From positions 248,001 to 312,000 of the forward strand of contig NZ_ABVL01000004.1 in NCBI RefSeq assembly GCF_000173075.1: a stretch of 64,000 bases of DNA. Reading direction: 5' to 3'. The first letter of the stretch is position 1. The number at the start of each line of letters is the position of its first letter. A model generated the notes under the pieces. That model was given only the letters and a program-made list of their open reading frames with translations, had not been told where the DNA came from and ran no database searches. The translations under genes and the position numbers were made by a program. This stretch comes from Chthoniobacter flavus Ellin428 (GTDB taxonomy: Bacteria; Verrucomicrobiota; Verrucomicrobiia; Chthoniobacterales; Chthoniobacteraceae). Of this stretch, positions 44,626-53,269 are shown in pieces.

Positions 44626-46710
44626 ATGAACCTCTGCACACGATTGTGTCTCGCCATCGTTTTCGCCGGCGGCTGTCTGCGTTTCGCCAGCGACGCAGCC
44701 GCCGAGAGTGCGGTTGAGCCGGGTGGCCTGCCGGTGCTGACCACCACTGCCCAGGTGCACGCGCTTTCTGCGAAAGAAGCCCAGCGGGCCTACCCGGTGC
44801 GGGTGCGCGGAGTCATCACCTTTTACGACGAGAAGCATTTCGATACCGGTTTCATCCATGATGACACCGGCAGCATTTCGGTGCTGACCACTGGGAAGAA
44901 GTTTCGCCTGACGATCGGAGATGTGGTCGAGGTTCGCGGCGTGAGCGACGCCGGCAGTTTTGCGCCGATGATCAAGGTGCTCGAGGCGGATGTCATCGGG
45001 CATGGCGAGGTGCCGGCGGTTCGGAAAGTATCGTACGAAGAACTCATTACCGGCCAGGACGACAGCCAGTGGGTGGAACTCTCCGGCATCGTGCGCTCCG
45101 TGACGGAAGACAAAAAAGCGCCCCGGCTCATCATCGATATTGCCACGGGCGGAGGTCGGCTGATGACCCGGGTGCGCGACTATGATCCGACCGTGAATTA
45201 CGAACACCTTGTCGATTCGGCAGTCCGGGTGCGCGGCGTCTGCAGCCAGCTCTTCAATCAAAAGCGGCAGATGTTCAATGTGCGGCTGTTGGTCCCGGGC
45301 CTGGAAGACTTGATCGTCGAGGAACCCGCGCCGGTGGATCCCTTTACCGCGCCGCTGCATTCCATTGTGAGCCTGTTGCAATTCGCGCCCACCGGCATCT
45401 ACGGACGCCGAGTGCGCGTGCAGGGTATTGTCACGTTTCAGCAGCCCGGCCGCGCTATCTTCATTCGCGACGATACGGAATCACTATTTGTGCAGACGCG
45501 GCAGGCGGGAACGCTCGAACCGGGAGATCGCGTGGATGTCATCGGCTTTCCCAGCGCCGGTGAATGGAACCCCATTTTGCAGGACGCCACGTTTCGCAAG
45601 ATCGGCCACACCGCGCCGGTCGCGCCGCTGGTGATCTCCGCCGGGCAGGCCCTGAGCGGCGCTTACGAAGACGCACTGGTGCAGATCGAAGGCACGATCG
45701 TGGATCGCGTGCGGCACTTGAATGAGGAAATACTGGTGCTGACTTCCGGAGGGCGGATTTTCGACGCGGTTTTGGACAATCCCACGCGGCCGGATGCGCT
45801 GGCCGACTTTCTGCCAGGCAGCAAAGTGCGGGCGAATGGGGTGTGCGTGGTCGAGGTGGGGGAGGAGCGAAGCCCTCGGGCGTTTCGGATGTTGATCCGC
45901 TCGCCGCAGGACATTGCGCTTCTCCAACGGCCACCTTGGTGGACGCTGCCGCGCCTGCTGTGGAGCCTCGGCGGAGTCTCGCTGGCCACGCTCGCGGGCT
46001 GGATCTGGGTGGCGGCGCTGGGGCGCCGGGTGCGCCGGCAGACGGAAGTCATTCGCCAGAAGATCCAGCGCGAAGGCGCCCTCGAGGAGCGGGCCCGCCT
46101 GGCGCGGGAGTTTCACGATACGCTCGAGCAGCAGTTCACTGGCATCCGCCTGCAACTCGAAGCGGTGAAATCCAAATTCGGCGAGGCACCGGCCGAGGCC
46201 GAAGAATACCTCGATGTCGCGAGGTCGCTCATGCGCCATAGTCACGACGAAGCCCGGCGCACCGTCTGGGATTTGCGCGCCGACGTGCTCGAACAGCATG
46301 ACTTATCGACCGCGCTCGAAAAGACGGTTGCCGGAGCAACGAACGGCACACCACGCGCCCGGGTGGCCGTTTCGGGACAACCGCGACGGCTGCCCGGGTG
46401 GATGGAAAATCACCTGCTGCGCATCGGCCAGGAAGCGGTGACCAATGCCATCAAACACGCTCGCGCGAGCGAGGTGCACATCGAGCTCGACTATCGGCCC
46501 GATGTGTTGCAATTGCGGGTGCGCGATGATGGCTGCGGTTTTGATGCCAACGACACCTCCGCGAGCGATCGGGGCCACTTCGGGCTGCTCGGCATGAAAG
46601 AGCGCGCCGAAAAAATCCGCGGCCGGCTTCAGGTCTTATCGACCCTGGCCGCGGGCACCATGATCGAAGTCACCGTGCCGCTCGACACGCTCGATGCCGA
46701 ACTCTGCTAG
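44626..46710 (+). CDS. Sensor histidine kinase with OB-fold-like exported repeats
   Basis: 694 residues from ATG 44626. The signal peptide (about 1-25) is followed by repeated beta-rich units of the bacterial OB-fold kind, each with a VRVRGVITF / VRVQGIVTF start and a DTGSISVLTTG or DDTESLFVQTR middle (about 50-150, 240-340). A transmembrane helix lies at about 445-465. HisKA_3 has phospho-His497 in LAREFHDTLEQQFTG, and the HATPase shows QEAVTNAIKHA, VRDDGCGFD and LLGMKERAEKI. The partner is the response regulator 10 bases downstream. OB-like repeats are unusual sensors; the ligand is unknown. Confidence 0.85.
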   Translation: MNLCTRLCLAIVFAGGCLRFASDAAAESAVEPGGLPVLTTTAQVHALSAKEAQRAYPVRVRGVITFYDEKHFDTGFIHDDTGSISVLTTGKKFRLTIGDVVEVRGVSDAGSFAPMIKVLEADVIGHGEVPAVRKVSYEELITGQDDSQWVELSGIVRSVTEDKKAPRLIIDIATGGGRLMTRVRDYDPTVNYEHLVDSAVRVRGVCSQLFNQKRQMFNVRLLVPGLEDLIVEEPAPVDPFTAPLHSIVSLLQFAPTGIYGRRVRVQGIVTFQQPGRAIFIRDDTESLFVQTRQAGTLEPGDRVDVIGFPSAGEWNPILQDATFRKIGHTAPVAPLVISAGQALSGAYEDALVQIEGTIVDRVRHLNEEILVLTSGGRIFDAVLDNPTRPDALADFLPGSKVRANGVCVVEVGEERSPRAFRMLIRSPQDIALLQRPPWWTLPRLLWSLGGVSLATLAGWIWVAALGRRVRRQTEVIRQKIQREGALEERARLAREFHDTLEQQFTGIRLQLEAVKSKFGEAPAEAEEYLDVARSLMRHSHDEARRTVWDLRADVLEQHDLSTALEKTVAGATNGTPRARVAVSGQPRRLPGWMENHLLRIGQEAVTNAIKHARASEVHIELDYRPDVLQLRVRDDGCGFDANDTSASDRGHFGLLGMKERAEKIRGRLQVLSTLAAGTMIEVTVPLDTLDAELC

Positions 46711-46719
46711 CCATTGCCT

Positions 46720-47352
46720 ATGAAGCCGAAGAAGAAAATCAACGTCATGATCGTCGACGATCACTTCGTCATGCGCATCGGATTCAAGACCACGATCAAT
46801 ATGCAACCCGACATGCAGGTCGTGGCCGAGGCGGGCACCGGCAATGAAGCGCTGGATGTTTATCGCCAGCACCAACCCGATGTCGTCTTGATGGACCTGC
46901 GCCTGCCCGGCATGAGCGGATTCGAAGCCATCGCCGCATTAACCAAAGAGTTCCCCAGCGCACAGGCCATCGCGATCTCGACCTACGAAGGAGAGGAGGA
47001 TATCTACCGCGCCCTGCAATTGGGCGCGCGGACCTATCTGCCGAAATCCGTGCTCGAAAAGGAACTCGCCGAGGCGATCCGCGCGATCCACGGCGGTGGA
47101 AGCTATGTGCCGCCGCTCGTCGCGGCGCGATTGGCCGAACGCACGCATCATCGGGAACTCAGCGAACGGGAAATCGAAGTGCTCCAGCGAATCGTCAAAG
47201 GCCTTTCGAACAAGGAAATCGCCGGACACCTCTTCATTACCGAGGCGACGGTCAAGCTGCACGTCGGCAATATCCTCACCAAGCTCGGGGTGCAGGACCG
47301 CACCCAGGCGAGCACCGTGGCGATCCAGCGCGGGATCGTGCATCTCGACTGA
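46720..47352 (+). CDS. NarL/FixJ-type response regulator
   Basis: ATG 46720 (an upstream TTG at 46714 is less likely) gives 210 residues: receiver with VMIVDDHFVMR and phospho-Asp59 in VLMDLRLPGM, switch ISTYEGE and ARTYLPKS, then LuxR-type HTH at about 145-200 (LSEREIEVLQRIVKGLSNKEIAGHL). It forms a pair with the OB-repeat kinase. It converges with the SDR gene, stops 5 bases apart. Confidence 0.92.
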   Translation: MKPKKKINVMIVDDHFVMRIGFKTTINMQPDMQVVAEAGTGNEALDVYRQHQPDVVLMDLRLPGMSGFEAIAALTKEFPSAQAIAISTYEGEEDIYRALQLGARTYLPKSVLEKELAEAIRAIHGGGSYVPPLVAARLAERTHHRELSEREIEVLQRIVKGLSNKEIAGHLFITEATVKLHVGNILTKLGVQDRTQASTVAIQRGIVHLD

Positions 47353-47356
47353 CGCT

Positions 47357-48184
47357 TTAGAAGCTCTTCGTCTCCCCGCCGTCGATATCGATCAGCGAAC
47401 CCTGGAAGAAACGTCCCTGCGGCGAGACGAGATAAGCGACGAGATGGGCGATTTCCTCCGGCTCCCCGAAGCGTGTCACACCCGCGGCGGAGATCATCTC
47501 CCGCTCGGCTTCCGCCGTGGCCAATCCGCGTTCCGCGGCGAGCGCCCCCACGCGCTTGATCAGACGTTCTGTCTTGATCCGTCCCGGATTGATGGCGTTG
47601 ACCTGAATACCGTCGGCCACGCCTTGATCGGCCAGGGCTTTGGTCAGCGAGAGCAAAGCGGCATTGACCGAACCGCCGATGGTGAACTCGGCTCCGGGGG
47701 TCCGCCCGCCAATGCCCGCGATACTGACCACCGAGCCCTGACTCGTCTTCAAATGCGGCCACGCCGCTCGAATCAAGCGGACCGCTCCGAAAAATTTCAG
47801 CGCGAAGCCATCCTGCCAATCCGCCTCCGACAACTCCTGGAAGAGTCCGCGTTTGGTGGCACCGGCATTATTCACGACCACATCGAGCCGGCCAAACGCA
47901 TCCACCGCCCGCGCCACCAGCTCCGCCGCCAGGTTCTGTTCCCGCAAATCACCGGCCAGCTCCAGCACCGTCCCTCCGCTCCCGCGAATTTCCTCGGCCA
48001 CTTTTCCTAAAAGCACCGCATCCCGTGCCGTGATGACCACGCGCATGCCTGCTGCCGCCAACCGCAGCGCAATGGCTTTTCCGATCCCTCGATTGGCCCC
48101 GGTGACGATGGCCACTTTGGCCGGCAAATCCGCGGAAGAAGGAGAAGAGGCAGCAGCAGAAGAAGACGGGGAGTCGATCATCAT
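47357..48184 (-). CDS. SDR-family oxidoreductase lacking the usual YxxxK
   Basis: ATG 48184 gives 275 residues with a Ser/Ala-rich low-complexity N-terminus. The Rossmann fold is clear: VTGANRGIGKAIAL for NAD(P), VVNNAGATKRG and SIAGIGG (catalytic Ser). Where classical SDRs have YxxxK the sequence is FTIGGSVNAALLSLTKAL, so both catalytic Tyr and Lys appear replaced. This may be a divergent, possibly non-canonical SDR. The C-terminus (VAYLVSPQGRFFQGSLIDIDGG) is normal. Confidence 0.85.
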   Translation of the reverse strand: MMIDSPSSSAAASSPSSADLPAKVAIVTGANRGIGKAIALRLAAAGMRVVITARDAVLLGKVAEEIRGSGGTVLELAGDLREQNLAAELVARAVDAFGRLDVVVNNAGATKRGLFQELSEADWQDGFALKFFGAVRLIRAAWPHLKTSQGSVVSIAGIGGRTPGAEFTIGGSVNAALLSLTKALADQGVADGIQVNAINPGRIKTERLIKRVGALAAERGLATAEAEREMISAAGVTRFGEPEEIAHLVAYLVSPQGRFFQGSLIDIDGGETKSF

Positions 48185-48428
48185 CGCCCTACTCAACACC
48201 CCGCGTCATCGACGAGCAAGACCGCCCGACGCGTCGGAGCCCTTTCGGGCGGGAAGAAAATAGCCCGCACGCCAGTGCTGGGATCACTCCCCCCAAAAAA
48301 CGAAAGTCCCGCGAGAGAGGAAAGAATTGATTTCTTTTGTGTCCTTTGTGCCTTTTTGTGGCCATCCCTGCTTCCGCTTTGAGGTTGAGCCCAGTTCGGC
48401 CGCAGCGTGGAGGGATCCTCGTCGAAAC

Positions 48429-49547
48429 TCAGGCGCTGACGGCCGCGAGTCGCGTCGCCCATTCGGCCATGACGAGCGAGTCGCGACCATTGCGCTCGGT
48501 GATCTGCCTTACGTGGCTCCGGTCGCGCAGCCAGGCGAGTTGATCGGCGAAGAATGCGCGCAGGAGTTCGCTGTAGCGACGCATCTTTTCATCCGCGAGG
48601 CCGGCCTGAAGTTCGATCCGCTGCGAAAAATCCCATGCCCGGTGCCGGCCGTGAGCCGCGCGATCCGCACCACCGTAGGTCTGGAGCACATCCAGCCGCG
48701 CTCCGGGAAAGAGCGTCTCCAGGACCCGCGTTTGCTCTTCATTCACGGCCGCACGGATCCGCGCCCGCACCGGCACCCATTCCTCCAGCAGCAAGTCGCC
48801 GTGTTCGAACAGCAGGCGAAATTCCTGGCGATCCAGCCGGCCCGGTTGGGTGAAGCCGTGATGAAAATCGATCAGCGGTCCGCTGGCGTAACGCGCCGTG
48901 CATTGCACCTGTTCCTCGATCCCCGAGCCCGGCCGCAAGGTGCGTTGCGCGGCGACAATCTGGCCGGCGCCGAGCCAGCCTTCGAAGAGGTCGAAGAAAT
49001 GCACGCCGTGCTCAATGAAGATTCCGCCACTCTTCGCCGGGTCCCAAAACCAATGATCCGGCCCGAGTCCCTCGTCGCCCGCGGCGTTGTCGAAAGATCC
49101 GCGCAGACAACACCCCAGCGCCCGCGACTCGATCAGCCCGCGGACGGCGTGGAAGAGCGGATTGTAGCGTTGCATGAGATTGGTCACGCAGAGCAGACCG
49201 CGCGACGCCGCCAGCGTGAGCAGTTCGTCGGCCTCCGCCACCGTGAGCGCCAGGGGCTTTTCGCAAAGCACATGTTTCCCCGCGAGCAACGCCGCGCGCG
49301 CTTGCGGAAAATGCAGAAAAGGCGGTGTGGCGATGTAGACCAGATCGACCTCCGGCCGCGTCAGCAGATTTTCCGGCGTTCCAAAATTCGTCGCGCCGAA
49401 ACGCTGCGCCATGGCCAGGGCGCCGGGATTGCTGGTCCCGCCGATGCCCGCGAGGCGCGTGCCGGGAACCTGCAAAAACTGCTGAACGGCGAAATGACCG
49501 AAACCGCCCGCGCCGATGACTCCGATGGAAAGAGGCTGAGAATTCAT
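48429..49547 (-). CDS. Gfo/Idh/MocA-family oxidoreductase
   Basis: ATG 49547 gives 372 residues. The Rossmann motif IGVIGAGGFGHFAVQQ is followed by DLVYIATPPFLHFPQA and the conserved VLCEKPLALT with the catalytic Lys. The C-terminal alpha/beta domain carries MQRYNPLFHAVRG, HWFWDPAKSGGIFIEHGVHFFDLF with the expected Asp/His. It oxidises or epimerises sugars or inositols with NAD(P). It is upstream of the SDR on the same strand with a 244-base gap, so a shared transcript is possible but not shown. Confidence 0.88.
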   Translation of the reverse strand: MNSQPLSIGVIGAGGFGHFAVQQFLQVPGTRLAGIGGTSNPGALAMAQRFGATNFGTPENLLTRPEVDLVYIATPPFLHFPQARAALLAGKHVLCEKPLALTVAEADELLTLAASRGLLCVTNLMQRYNPLFHAVRGLIESRALGCCLRGSFDNAAGDEGLGPDHWFWDPAKSGGIFIEHGVHFFDLFEGWLGAGQIVAAQRTLRPGSGIEEQVQCTARYASGPLIDFHHGFTQPGRLDRQEFRLLFEHGDLLLEEWVPVRARIRAAVNEEQTRVLETLFPGARLDVLQTYGGADRAAHGRHRAWDFSQRIELQAGLADEKMRRYSELLRAFFADQLAWLRDRSHVRQITERNGRDSLVMAEWATRLAAVSA

Positions 49548-49859
49548 CAATGGATTGGGAGAGTGATTAGCGAAGCTGGAGCGACGCCTTTGCGCGGGCG
49601 AATTTGGCCGCTGGCCAGGGACCGGGAAGGCGACGGGAAAAGGACCTCGCGAGCAGGGGAGATTTCGCGAAGAGGAAAGGAGGCGGGCTTCATAGGCACG
49701 GCGGAGCGATTCGAGATCTCGAACGCCTCACGACGGCAGCGACTGGGCTCAGCCGAAGGTTGAGCAGCCCTGAACGAAACACCGCCACCGTCGTGCCGTT
49801 CAAACCCACGGTCAAGCAATGAGCATTGCGGACGGAGTCAATCCGGTCGACACTGCACC
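49548..49859. other. 312-base spacer, nothing recognised
   Basis: No convincing gene. A 72-codon plus-strand frame is Arg-rich and lacks natural composition. It is a divergent region that should hold the promoters of the Gfo/Idh gene (minus) and the small gene at 49860 (plus). Confidence 0.5.
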
Positions 49860-50126
49860 ATGGCAGTGGAAAAAGACCTCGTTCATTCCCGCAGTGACGA
49901 AAACTTTCGCAAGGGAGCTTGTCACGCGGCTCAGTGGTTTTTGCAGACGTGCCGGATGCTGGCCGACGAAGGGCGGACGGCGTCCGAAATCGCGGATCGT
50001 CTGTCCGCAATGCGCGATGTGCTCGCTGACTGGCGAAGCCAGACCGGCGAAATGCCGGACGGAAATCCGTGGGATTGGAGCTTCAAGGATCTGGCCAGCG
50101 TGATCAAGGAGCGGGAGGAGCCGTAG
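49860..50126 (+). CDS. Small helical hypothetical protein (88 aa)
   Basis: From ATG 49860. The product is helical with Trp-rich segments: FRKGACHAAQWFLQTCRML, TASEIADRLSAMRDVLADW, WDWSFKDLASVIKER. Composition and codon use look coding. No family was recognised. It is located between an oxidoreductase and the tRNA/defence region, where cargo genes are common. Confidence 0.6.
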   Translation: MAVEKDLVHSRSDENFRKGACHAAQWFLQTCRMLADEGRTASEIADRLSAMRDVLADWRSQTGEMPDGNPWDWSFKDLASVIKEREEP

Positions 50127-50168
50127 GCCGCAAGCCCGAGGTTCGGAACATGCCTGCTACGCCGCCTG

Positions 50169-50414
50169 ATGAATATTTTCAGCCTCTCACACCTCCAATA
50201 TCTGGCCCGCAAACTTCCCGATCCAGCCACTGCGACTCAGCGAGTGATTCGACTGCCCCTCGCAGAATGGGATCGTATCGCCGATGCCGATCATCCCGCG
50301 GGCGAATTCGAAGATCACAACAATCCCTACGTCGAATTTGAAGTCGTGCAGTGGAAGAATATCAAAGGCATCAGTTCGCCGCGCTGGGTTTTGCGAGGTT
50401 TGGTGGCGATGTAA
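50169..50414 (+). CDS. Small hypothetical protein (81 aa)
   Basis: From ATG 50169, 42 bases after the previous stop. It reads SLSHLQYLARKLPDPATAT then VIRLPLAEWDRIADADHPAGEF and YVEFEVVQWKNIKGI. Codon use is ordinary. No recognised family. It could be coupled to the 88-aa gene. Confidence is limited by its short length. Confidence 0.5.
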   Translation: MNIFSLSHLQYLARKLPDPATATQRVIRLPLAEWDRIADADHPAGEFEDHNNPYVEFEVVQWKNIKGISSPRWVLRGLVAM

Positions 50415-50441
50415 ACCGGGCGGGGGCCACCGGCTTCACGG

Positions 50442-50521
50442 CGAGGGCAAAAGGCCGATCGTGCTTTCCCGTGCGAGTGTCACAGGTATGATTGACCGTC
50501 GTTTAAGATGGTCGGGCTGGC
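50442..50521. repeat. Decayed repeat of tRNA-Pro 3' flank, copy A
   Basis: This stretch matches 50674-50755 at roughly 70-75 percent. It ends with a perfect 17-base match (AAGATGGTCGGGCTGGC, 50505-50521 against 50739-50755) that includes the last 13 bases of the tRNA-Pro gene with its CCA. It looks like an old attachment-site duplication or a relic of a second tRNA end. Confidence 0.6.
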
Positions 50522-50742
50522 TGGGTGGTGGTTCTGATTGGGGGAAAATTGGTCCAGTTGTCGAAAGAGTCCGAGTAGCGACACGTCAAAGGCGGGATTG
50601 AGGCCACGTCCCCGTCCTCCCTGCGGTATCCGCCTCCGGCGAGTTTGGAGGGACGCTCTGCGTTACGCAGTCGAACCCGCGGCAAGAGGCCGCTCGCGCT
50701 TTCCCGTGTGGGCGTCGTAAGTACGGTCGACCATCGTTAAGA

Positions 50743-50819
50743 TGGTCGGGCTGGCGGGATTCGAACCCGCGGCCTCTTCGTCCCGAACGAAGCGCTCTAC
50801 CAAGCTGAGCCACAGCCCG
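50743..50819 (-). tRNA. tRNA-Pro(CGG)
   Basis: The reverse complement folds as a full cloverleaf of 77 nt including encoded CCA: acceptor CGGGCTG/CAGCCCG, D-arm GCTC...GAGC, anticodon stem CTTCG/CGAAG with loop TTCGGGA (anticodon CGG), T-stem GCGGG/CCCGC with TTCGAAT, discriminator A. The 3' end is at 50743. It borders a region with repeats of its own 3' end on the left and a restriction-like operon on the right. Confidence 0.95.
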
Positions 50820-51060
50820 TTTACTGAAGGGGCGGCACACTAGGAGCAGGAAACGAGGGGGTCAAGAGAAAGGTTCAGGTCTTTTACACTACAGGTTTTC
50901 TCTCTCGTGGGAGGGTGTTGAAGACTCGTCCGTCCCTTCATTTGGCTTTCCATCGCGCCGAGTACTGCTAGACCGCTTTTCGGCGCTCGGTTTTCCATCT
51001 TCGGAAAAAGGTTTCGTACGGTGGTTTACGGAGGCCCGTTACTGAAACCGACCTTTGCCC
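50820..51060. other. Leader region of the defence operon
   Basis: 241 bases between the tRNA 5' end and the Z1 gene. It is AT-richer than the genes and contains a weak inverted pair GCGCCGA (50956-50962) / TCGGCGC (50980-50986). It must include the operon promoter, but no clear -35/-10 pair was identified and no Shine-Dalgarno lies close to ATG 51061. Confidence 0.45.
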
Positions 51061-53259
51061 ATGACTCTCCCCTTAAATCTTACCGGTGCCTTTTACCCGA
51101 CCTACAAAGGCCTCAATCCTACCTTCTCCGCAGACACTTTCGCCTGCGCAGAGCAGACCGTGCGCGAGCTACTGGAAACCGCCACCACCTCGGACCACCC
51201 CGGCATGCTCTTGGGTAAAGTCCAGAGCGGCAAGACGCGCACCTTCATCAGCACCCTCGCCCTCGCTTTCGATAATGGCTACGACATCGCCATCGTCTTG
51301 AGCAAAAACTCCAAGGCGCTCATTGAGCAGACGGCCAAACGCCTCAATAGCGAATTCGCCCATTTCGTTTCTGACGGCGAACTCGAGATCTACGACATCA
51401 TGCACGCGCCGGAGAGTTTCGGCGCATTCGAGCTGGATTCGAAACTCATTTTCGTCGCGAAAAAACAGTCCGACAACCTGCGGCGCCTCATTGAGCTCTT
51501 CTCGGAAAAGTGCCCGGCCATGGCCCAGCGGCGTGTCCTCATCATTGACGACGAAGCCGACAACGCCTCCATCGGCTACAGCAAAAAGGACGGCCTCATC
51601 GAGGCAAAAAAGATCGCTACGCAAATCAGCGACCTGCGTTCCGCCATCAGCCAGACTTCCTTTCTTCAGGTCACCGCCACGCCCTACTCGCTCTATCTCC
51701 AGCCCAGCGAGATCGAGGTGGAAAACGTCACCACCTTCAAACCGACCCGGCCGAAATTTACCGCTCTTGTCCCTGTACCCTCGGCCTACGTCGGAGGCGA
51801 TACCTATTTCGGCGAGGCGGCGCGCAGCCAAGAAGATACCTTGGAAAGCCTCCTCCACCACACCCTGGACCACAACGAATTCACCCGGTTGAAAAAGGAA
51901 GATCGGCGCTCTTTCAACAAGGAAGATGTCCTCACCACACCGGCGGTCAAAGGTTTCCGGCATGCCATCGTCACCTTCATTGTCGGCGGCTGCATTCAGC
52001 GCATCAATGGCGTGCGCGACGGGCAGAAGGAAAAAAAGCTGCGCTACTCTTTCCTCCTGCATTCCGAAGCAGGCCGTGAAGCGCACGATTGGCAGGAGGT
52101 GCTCGCCATTACGCTGAAGAAGAAGCTGATCGAAGCCGCGAAGACCGATGCGCCGATTCTGCGCGAACTCATCCAGGTTTCTTACGACGATCTGCGACGC
52201 TCCTTGCAACTCGCTGGTTCATCCGTTCCGTCCTTGGAAGAAGTGTTCGACGCCGCACGCAACGCCATCACCGGCGACCACATCTCTATCACGAAGGTGA
52301 ATTCCGACGACGATGTGGCTGCCATGCTCGACAATTCCGGCCAACTCAGGCTGCGCAGTCCGCTACATATCTTCATCGGCGGCCAGGTCATCGACCGCGG
52401 TGTCACCCTGGCCAGCCTCATCGGCTTCTACTACGGGCGCCGGCCCAATAGATACCAGCAGGACACCGTGCTCCAGCACTCCCGTATGTATGGCTATCGC
52501 CGTCCTGATCTGGCCGTCACCCGCTTTTATACCTCGCCGGCCATCCGCCACGCCATGTTTCAGATGGAGGAGTTCGATACCTCGCTGCGAGCCGCCATCG
52601 AATCTGGGGGAGACCACGGCGTCCAATTCATTCGCAGCGGCGGAAACGGACAGATCGTCCCCTGCAGTCCCAATAAGATCCTCGTTGCCACCACCCAGAC
52701 TCTGCGCCCCTTCCGCCGCGTCTTGCCCATTGGCTTCCAATCCGGCTACCGCACCGGCGCCAATGGCATCGGCGCGACCATCGAAGCACTGGATGTGAGC
52801 CTCTCCGAACTTTGCGGCTTCAATACCGACGAGCCCACACTCGTCCCACTCGAGACCGCGCTGGACTTACTCTCCCGGACCGAGCCCACTCTGCAGTTCG
52901 ATGAAGACGACGCCCCGCCCTTTGAGTGGGAAGCGGCCCGTGCCATCCTGCGTCACCTGGCAAATCTCCATTCTGATCCCGACCAACGCGGCCAGGTCTG
53001 GCTCTGGGCGGCGCGGGATCGCAATTCCGCCCGCATGGCCAGCGAAAGCTCGCACGCCACCTACATCGAGACCCCCGACTCCGAAAAAACCGAAGGCCGG
53101 CTGACCCGGACTCACGCCATCGATCATCCCATCCTCTTCCTCCTCCGCCAGGATGGCACCACGGAGAAAGGCTGGCGCGGCACGCCATTTTACTGGCCAC
53201 TCATCCGCGCGCAGCGAAATACCCCTACGGCAATTTACACTGCGGAAATCATCAGCTAG
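51061..53259 (+). CDS. Z1-domain ATPase/helicase-like protein of a restriction-type system
   Basis: ATG 51061 gives 732 residues. P-loop GKVQSGKT (52-59) is followed by Walker B-like IIDDEADNAS (Asp163-Asp167) and VTATPYS (204-210), the order of SF2-like P-loop ATPases. The Z1 domain (PF10593) features are GGQVIDRGVTLASLIGFYYGRRP and the arginine-rich QHSRMYGYR (472-480). Z1 ATPases occur in predicted restriction-modification clusters. Here it is first in an operon with a Mod-like methyltransferase 10 bases downstream. Its exact role (DNA translocation or target remodelling) is inferred. Confidence 0.85.
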   Translation: MTLPLNLTGAFYPTYKGLNPTFSADTFACAEQTVRELLETATTSDHPGMLLGKVQSGKTRTFISTLALAFDNGYDIAIVLSKNSKALIEQTAKRLNSEFAHFVSDGELEIYDIMHAPESFGAFELDSKLIFVAKKQSDNLRRLIELFSEKCPAMAQRRVLIIDDEADNASIGYSKKDGLIEAKKIATQISDLRSAISQTSFLQVTATPYSLYLQPSEIEVENVTTFKPTRPKFTALVPVPSAYVGGDTYFGEAARSQEDTLESLLHHTLDHNEFTRLKKEDRRSFNKEDVLTTPAVKGFRHAIVTFIVGGCIQRINGVRDGQKEKKLRYSFLLHSEAGREAHDWQEVLAITLKKKLIEAAKTDAPILRELIQVSYDDLRRSLQLAGSSVPSLEEVFDAARNAITGDHISITKVNSDDDVAAMLDNSGQLRLRSPLHIFIGGQVIDRGVTLASLIGFYYGRRPNRYQQDTVLQHSRMYGYRRPDLAVTRFYTSPAIRHAMFQMEEFDTSLRAAIESGGDHGVQFIRSGGNGQIVPCSPNKILVATTQTLRPFRRVLPIGFQSGYRTGANGIGATIEALDVSLSELCGFNTDEPTLVPLETALDLLSRTEPTLQFDEDDAPPFEWEAARAILRHLANLHSDPDQRGQVWLWAARDRNSARMASESSHATYIETPDSEKTEGRLTRTHAIDHPILFLLRQDGTTEKGWRGTPFYWPLIRAQRNTPTAIYTAEIIS

Positions 53260-53269
53260 TCCTCGTCTC

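Noticed and set aside
48320..48366. Possible dispersed repeat wording (TTTGTGTCC TTTGTGCC) between the SDR and Gfo/Idh genes
   Set aside because: Resembles an intergenic phrase seen in related bacteria but no second copy occurs in this window, so it is not listed as a repeat.
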